From contig CAJQQW010000198.1 of NCBI GenBank assembly GCA_905480565.1, positions 1 to 9,753 on the forward strand: a stretch of 9,753 bases of DNA, written 5' to 3'. Every line of letters starts with the position of its first letter. Positions within the stretch are counted from its first letter, which is position 1. This DNA is from an uncultured Halioglobus sp. GTDB taxonomy: Bacteria > Pseudomonadota > Gammaproteobacteria > Pseudomonadales > Halieaceae. This document shows, in pieces, positions 6,754 to 9,753 of the stretch. The notes beneath the pieces are model-generated. The model was not told the origin of the DNA, did no database searches, and saw only the letters and a program-made list of their open reading frames with translations. A program made the translations under genes and the position numbers.

Positions 6754-8705
6754 GGCTCAAACAGCCGGCGCACTACCGGCAGTTCCCGGCGCCGCGGGTC
6801 CTGTTGCATCCAGTCTCCGATCAGCGAGTACGTCAGATCCATGTCCTCCGCCCCATGATTTTGCAAAAGGAAAGCGTAGAGGCCACGATTACCCTGCCGC
6901 GCCGCCGCCTCCTGCAGGTAATGGCGCAGTGTCTCACTGCTGATATCGGGTTCACTCGCCATCATGAGGTATTGCAGCTTCACCAATTGAGGTAGACGGG
7001 GGTAGCGCAACACGATCTCATCAATAATCCCGGCAATGCGCGAACGATCGGGCCGCCCCGGCGGGCTCGCAGAAAACGCCACCAGCGCCTTCAAAGAACC
7101 CCGATCCGAGGCGTGTAAACGCTTTACAGGCGCGAGGCGTTCGATCTGTGCCAGCCAGTCATTGTCCAGCGCCAACTTGGGGAAATACAAGGTATCCAGC
7201 TGATAAAGCATAACCAGAGCGGGGAAGGCGTCCGGTGCCAGCTTGTGCATCCGCTCAAAATGAATTCTCGCATTCACCGCCAGCGATAACTGTTCGTCTT
7301 CGCGAAGACCCAGCGCCTGCGACTGTTCAAAACGTGCATACAGCACGTTGCCATAGTAGAAATTGGCGCGGGGCGAGGCCGGATGATTAATCACGTTGGC
7401 ACGGGCAAGCATGAATTCATCACTCCACACCTGAGTGCGCAAGAACAGCTGCAGCGTCAGCACGCCGAGTACGGCACTGAGCAGAAGGGGTAACCGCAGC
7501 CATGAAAGACGCCGCGAAATCTCAAAAAGCAACGCCGCCAGCCACAGGCAGACACCAACTGAAGGCAGGTAGTTGCGATGCTCAAACACCATTTCCAGCG
7601 GCAGCACCGTCGATTCCATCGCATGAGCCACCAGAAAAAACAAAAGCGCGAATAACAACAGTGGCTGGCTGCGCCGCAGCAGAAATGCGCCTGTCACGAG
7701 GGCTAGCCAAGCCAACAGTGACAGGACGGTGGTCACTGGACTGAACAGGGAGCGCGATAGGGGTATGTCATCGTGGAAGAAACCCATGGACGTAATATTG
7801 GGCAACAGAATCCACTCGAGATACTGCCATAACAGGCGCAGCTGAGTCAGCACGCGGTCCTCGAGGGTAAAACTTCTGCCATTGTAACGGCCCGTAACCC
7901 ACTCGGGAGACACGATGAGCACCAGGCCAAGTAACAGCAGGGGCAGCAATAGCGCCATCCATGCGAGTCGCCGCACTGCAGCGCGCTGCTCGCCTTGCCA
8001 TACGCCCCGGAACAGGCTGACCTCCACCACAGGAACCAACCACAACAGCAAGGCGCCGTTTTCCTTCGACAGAGTGGCTGCCAGAGCCAGCAGCGCTAAC
8101 CACAAACCCGCTGCCACAATCTCCCCCACCGTGGCGCCCGCCGCGACCCAGCGCAGACGGTAACGGCAATACAGTAACAGTCCCGCCACGCTGAACAGGG
8201 CCGACAACTGAGCCATGCGCTGCACCACGTATAACACGGTAGACACGTGTAAGGGATGCAATAACCACAGGGCCGCTGCAAGCAGGGCGACGGCCCGAGG
8301 ATCAACACCGAGCCGTCCAACGAGGGCGGGCGCGCGCAATAGCACGAGGAAAAGATGGTATAGGAGAACACCCGTTAGCAGATGAATAACAAGATTCGTC
8401 GCCTTGAAGGCCCAGGGTAGAAAACCCCCTGCCAATATATAGTTAAGCGCAAACGAAGCCATCGCCACGGGTCGGTGGAACAGGCCGGCGTCATTACTGA
8501 TAATCGCGCCGCGCCAGTCGTCAAATGCCCAACCCTCTATTTGTAGCAGGCGGTTATCAATCAGATTGGGTATATCGTCAAAAAAAAACGGACCCTGAAG
8601 GGCCAGTGCGTAGCAAGCGCCGCACACCAGACACGCCGCCACCGCCGCAAAGCGATAGTGGCTGACCGCGGCGAACCGGGATGTGTGAGTTTGAAACTCT
8701 GGCAT
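6750..8705 (-). CDS. GT-C type membrane glycosyltransferase with C-terminal soluble domain (first of tandem pair)
   Basis: This is a 651-residue multi-pass membrane protein if it starts at ATG 8705. The frame extends to ATG 8765, but that start lies directly against the stem of a strong terminator and would add an extra hydrophobic segment its paralog lacks. Neither start has a clear ribosome site. From the 8705 start: first membrane helix about 19-40, acidic pair Asp43-Asp44 (FFFDDIPN) in the first outside loop, FHRPVAMASFALNY then TNLVIHLL, HPLHVSTVLYVVQRM (150-164), LSKENG (212-217), FTLEDRVLTQLRLLW, FHDDIPLSRSL, ESTVLPLE (364-371) and EHRNYLPSVG (375-384). A soluble helical domain runs from about 424 to the end. 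This pattern is that of TMTC/PMT-like GT-C proteins often named only as TPR proteins. It should transfer a lipid-linked sugar outside the cytoplasm. It sits directly after a pilin gene, so pilin O-glycosylation is the leading guess. Confidence 0.82.
   Translation of the reverse strand: MPEFQTHTSRFAAVSHYRFAAVAACLVCGACYALALQGPFFFDDIPNLIDNRLLQIEGWAFDDWRGAIISNDAGLFHRPVAMASFALNYILAGGFLPWAFKATNLVIHLLTGVLLYHLFLVLLRAPALVGRLGVDPRAVALLAAALWLLHPLHVSTVLYVVQRMAQLSALFSVAGLLLYCRYRLRWVAAGATVGEIVAAGLWLALLALAATLSKENGALLLWLVPVVEVSLFRGVWQGEQRAAVRRLAWMALLLPLLLLGLVLIVSPEWVTGRYNGRSFTLEDRVLTQLRLLWQYLEWILLPNITSMGFFHDDIPLSRSLFSPVTTVLSLLAWLALVTGAFLLRRSQPLLLFALLFFLVAHAMESTVLPLEMVFEHRNYLPSVGVCLWLAALLFEISRRLSWLRLPLLLSAVLGVLTLQLFLRTQVWSDEFMLARANVINHPASPRANFYYGNVLYARFEQSQALGLREDEQLSLAVNARIHFERMHKLAPDAFPALVMLYQLDTLYFPKLALDNDWLAQIERLAPVKRLHASDRGSLKALVAFSASPPGRPDRSRIAGIIDEIVLRYPRLPQLVKLQYLMMASEPDISSETLRHYLQEAAARQGNRGLYAFLLQNHGAEDMDLTYSLIGDWMQQDPRRRELPVVRRLFEP
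8580..8588. repeat. Nine-base A/T homopolymer inside the first GT-C gene
   Basis: Nine consecutive A on the plus strand (T in the coding strand) encode Phe-Phe-Phe immediately before the acidic pair Asp43-Asp44. Loss or gain of one base would frameshift the gene near its 5' end. The tract is seen directly; switching is speculative. Confidence 0.6.
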
Positions 8706-8734
8706 GAGGGCTAAGACTACAGAAAACAACGCGT

Positions 8735-8762
8735 AAAAAAAAACCCGGCAACAGCCGGGTTT
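8735..8762 (-). terminator. Strong intrinsic terminator after the pilin gene, overlapping the 5' end of the GT-C frame
   Basis: On the minus strand AAACCCGGC (8762-8754), loop TGTT, and GCCGGGTTT (8749-8741) form a perfect 9-bp stem followed by six more T (8740-8735). It begins 33 bases after the pilin stop codon at 8795. It starts directly after an in-frame ATG (8765-8763) of the following GT-C frame. It should end most pilin transcripts and leave the sugar genes dependent on readthrough or on an unseen promoter. Confidence 0.93.
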
Positions 8763-8794
8763 CATTATAAAGGATCAACTCAGAGGTTGATTGA

Positions 8795-9277
8795 TTATCC
8801 GCGGCAGTTTGCCGGCAGGTATTTCCTTTCAACAGCTGTGCCACTTGCGCCATCACCGGGCACACACTCCCAGACGATGGAGGCTCCATTAGTTCCACCG
8901 GAGAGAGAGAAAACAGAGAGCCCGGTACCCCCCCAAGTTGACGCTTTGATGTTAGCGACGATGTAGATGCCAACGGGGTCGGTGCCTATATGTGATATAG
9001 CGAGGCTATCCAAAACGTCCGATTTTCTGCTTGTAAGATCAATACCATAAGCAGTGAAAGGCGCAGACCCGGAGGCAACAGTTCCATTTGACGAAACGTA
9101 CTCGGCAATCGTTGTTTTAGCTTCCGCCATGGCCGCCAGCGCCTCAGACATCTTGGACCGGACGATATAGTCTTGATAGGCAGGCAGTGCAATCGCCGCC
9201 AGAATACCGACAATCGCGATCACGATCATCAGTTCGATGAGGGTAAAACCCCTTTGCGCTTTCTTTTGAATAGTCAT
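8795..9277 (-). CDS. pilA: Type IV major pilin, PilA-type prepilin
   Basis: This is the structural subunit of type IV pili: inserted in the inner membrane, cleaved by prepilin peptidase PilD and polymerised into the fibre. The 160-residue precursor has the leader [10 protein letters not shown], then [32 protein letters not shown], with Gly-1, Phe1 and Glu5 all present. Two cysteines near the end (ECVPG and YLPANCRG, 19 residues between) form the usual C-terminal disulfide loop. The ATG at 9277 has GGAG (9285-9288) 7 bases upstream; a TTG at 9292 would give a longer leader and is not preferred. A sigma-54 type promoter lies upstream and a strong terminator 33 bases downstream, as expected for a highly expressed major pilin. 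Base composition looks lower in GC than the flanking sugar genes. No terminal Ser is present, so any glycan must sit on an internal Ser or Thr. Confidence 0.94.
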   Translation of the reverse strand: MTIQKKAQRGFTLIELMIVIAIVGILAAIALPAYQDYIVRSKMSEALAAMAEAKTTIAEYVSSNGTVASGSAPFTAYGIDLTSRKSDVLDSLAISHIGTDPVGIYIVANIKASTWGGTGLSVFSLSGGTNGASIVWECVPGDGASGTAVERKYLPANCRG

Positions 9278-9360
9278 AATGCTTCTCCGCAACTTCAGTA
9301 TTAAACAAGCAACAAGATCCTGTACCTTTTACCGTTGCAAGTCGTTCGGTTGAAGACACA

Positions 9361-9377
9361 TGCAGAGGCCATGCCAA
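9361..9377 (-). promoter_or_regulatory. Sigma-54 (-24/-12) promoter of the first pilin gene
   Basis: The minus strand reads TTGGCATGGCCTCTGCA. Compared with the consensus YTGGCACGRNNNTTGCW it has the invariant GG (9375-9374) and GC (9363-9362) with exactly 10 bases between, and only two mismatches among the specified positions. The predicted start near 9350 leaves a leader of about 73 bases. Pilin genes of Pseudomonas are known to use sigma-54 with the activator PilR; that this applies here is inference from the motif and its position. Confidence 0.7.
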
Positions 9378-9387
9378 CCTGCACAGG

Positions 9388-9420
9388 AATCATTCAATTT
9401 ATTTTAATATTAACGTTATC
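9388..9420. promoter_or_regulatory. AT-rich stretch, possible bend or IHF site
   Basis: This is a very AT-rich block just upstream of the -24 element. The plus strand has AATCATTCAATTT (9388-9400), which differs from the IHF consensus WATCAANNNNTTR at two positions. It lies between the sigma-54 promoter and the upstream TGACA repeats, where DNA bending would help an enhancer contact polymerase. The match is weak. Confidence 0.3.
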
Positions 9421-9485
9421 AGTAGGTTACATCCTTATACAGGTTGAACTTCCGTAGCCACTTCCCCCGCAGATTACGGCAACGA

Positions 9486-9522
9486 GTGACAAGAGTTGAA
9501 AAAAAGTGACAATTTTCGTCAC
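9486..9522. promoter_or_regulatory. GTGACAA direct repeats and GTGAC/GTCAC inverted repeat, candidate enhancer-protein site
   Basis: GTGACAA occurs at 9486-9492 and 9506-9512, exactly 20 bases apart (about two helical turns). GTGAC at 9506-9510 also faces GTCAC at 9518-9522 across 7 bases. On the minus strand these read as TTGTCAC, containing the TGTC core reported for PilR sites at Pseudomonas pilA. They lie about 136-172 bases upstream of the predicted pilin transcript start, a usual distance for a sigma-54 activator. Binding by PilR is inferred. Confidence 0.4.
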
Positions 9523-9611
9523 GTGCCTGCCCGGCGCGCACTTCGAAGTACTCCATGACTTCGATCATCCTGTATCACTGACAAGGCAACCCACTGCGAC
9601 AGCGCCACAGA

Positions 9612-9698
9612 GGCCATAGCAAATCTCCACTCATGGCCGTAACTGGCGTCTGGCAAGGCTGGCAGACGTGCACCCATGGCATGATTTCATGCCTTTTT
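9612..9698 (+). ncRNA. Candidate structured small RNA
   Basis: Three inverted repeats follow each other: GGCCAT/ATGGCC (9612-9617 with 9633-9638), CGTCTG/CAGACG (9647-9652 with 9663-9668) and GGCATG/CATGCC (9678-9683 with 9688-9693). The last is followed by five T. Three separate stems ending in a T run is the outline of a small RNA with its own terminator. I did not find a good promoter, and short inverted repeats can occur by chance, so this is tentative. The 5' end is not defined. Confidence 0.25.
9678..9698 (+). terminator. Possible short intrinsic terminator, plus strand
   Basis: A 6-bp stem GGCATG/CATGCC with a 4-base loop ATTT is followed immediately by TTTTT. The stem is short and only moderately GC-rich. 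No plus-strand protein gene precedes it in the neighbourhood, so it would serve the candidate small RNA or be fortuitous. Confidence 0.4.
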
Positions 9699-9753
9699 CA
9701 TTTGCAGGATTTATACCCTAATATACTGCTGTATGCAGCTCAGACACTGGTTA

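Larger units (their letters stand above)
9278..9753. other. Intergenic region upstream of the first pilin, no convincing protein gene
   Basis: This 476-base stretch has no long open frame with coding character. The left half, on the minus strand, holds the pilin leader, the sigma-54 promoter, the AT-rich block and the TGACA repeats. The right half holds three inverted repeats and a T run on the plus strand. A perfect palindrome ACTTCGAAGT lies at 9540-9549 without an assigned role. The last 55 bases are AT-rich and could be upstream sequence of a gene beyond the edge. Confidence 0.6.

Noticed and set aside
7768..8268. Minus-strand frame of 166 codons within the first GT-C gene
   Set aside because: It is an alternate frame inside a gene with clear conserved motifs, and has low-complexity Gly/Arg-rich content.
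9724..9745. LexA-box-like CTGT sequence near the right edge
   Set aside because: The required CTG-N10-CAG spacing with an ACAG half is not met; only a loose CTGC/GCAG symmetry is present.
9634..9753. Plus-strand ATG at 9634 with a frame open to the window edge (40 codons)
   Set aside because: It has no ribosome site, runs through the hairpins and T run, and its translation has no recognisable character. It cannot be judged without sequence beyond the edge.
9733..9753. ATG at 9733 as the start of a next gene
   Set aside because: Only seven codons are visible and no ribosome site precedes it.

Overview
This looks like a chromosomal segment of a gammaproteobacterium, with moderately high GC by eye, sigma-54 and sigma-70 type promoter motifs, and PilA-type type IV pilins. 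A marine lineage of the Halieaceae/Cellvibrionales or Pseudomonas-like kind would fit, but that is inference. I see no insertion sequence, CRISPR array, tRNA or rRNA.

Plus-strand left arm (1-3177). The window opens inside a LysR-type regulator that lacks its N-terminal DNA-binding end. After a 172-base gap with a good sigma-70-like promoter comes glcB, a full-length malate synthase G of the glyoxylate cycle with its catalytic residues intact. It converges with the next gene at a spacing of only 52 bases.

Minus-strand right arm (3230-9277, read right to left). A PilA-type pilin (9277-8795) is followed by two tandem paralogous membrane proteins that look like GT-C glycosyltransferases (8705-6750 and 6753-4840). 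Next comes a polyprenyl-phosphate sugar synthase of glycosyltransferase family 2 (4843-3959), and then a second, divergent pilin (3727-3230). The three sugar genes overlap by 4 bases at each junction, ATGA and then GTGA. The arrangement reads as a pilin glycosylation cassette: the GT2 enzyme loads a sugar on a lipid carrier at the inner membrane, and the GT-C enzymes transfer it outside the cytoplasm, most plausibly onto pilin. The substrate assignment rests on gene context.

Regulation. The first pilin has a close match to a -24/-12 sigma-54 promoter (9361-9377). Upstream lie an AT-rich stretch and TGACA repeats that could bind an enhancer protein such as PilR. A very strong intrinsic terminator sits between pilin and sugar genes and overlaps the first possible start codon of the first GT-C gene. 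This would give abundant pilin mRNA and limited readthrough into the sugar genes.

The right end (9278-9753) has no convincing protein gene. Besides the pilin control region, its plus strand holds three successive inverted repeats, the last followed by five T, which could be a small structured RNA.
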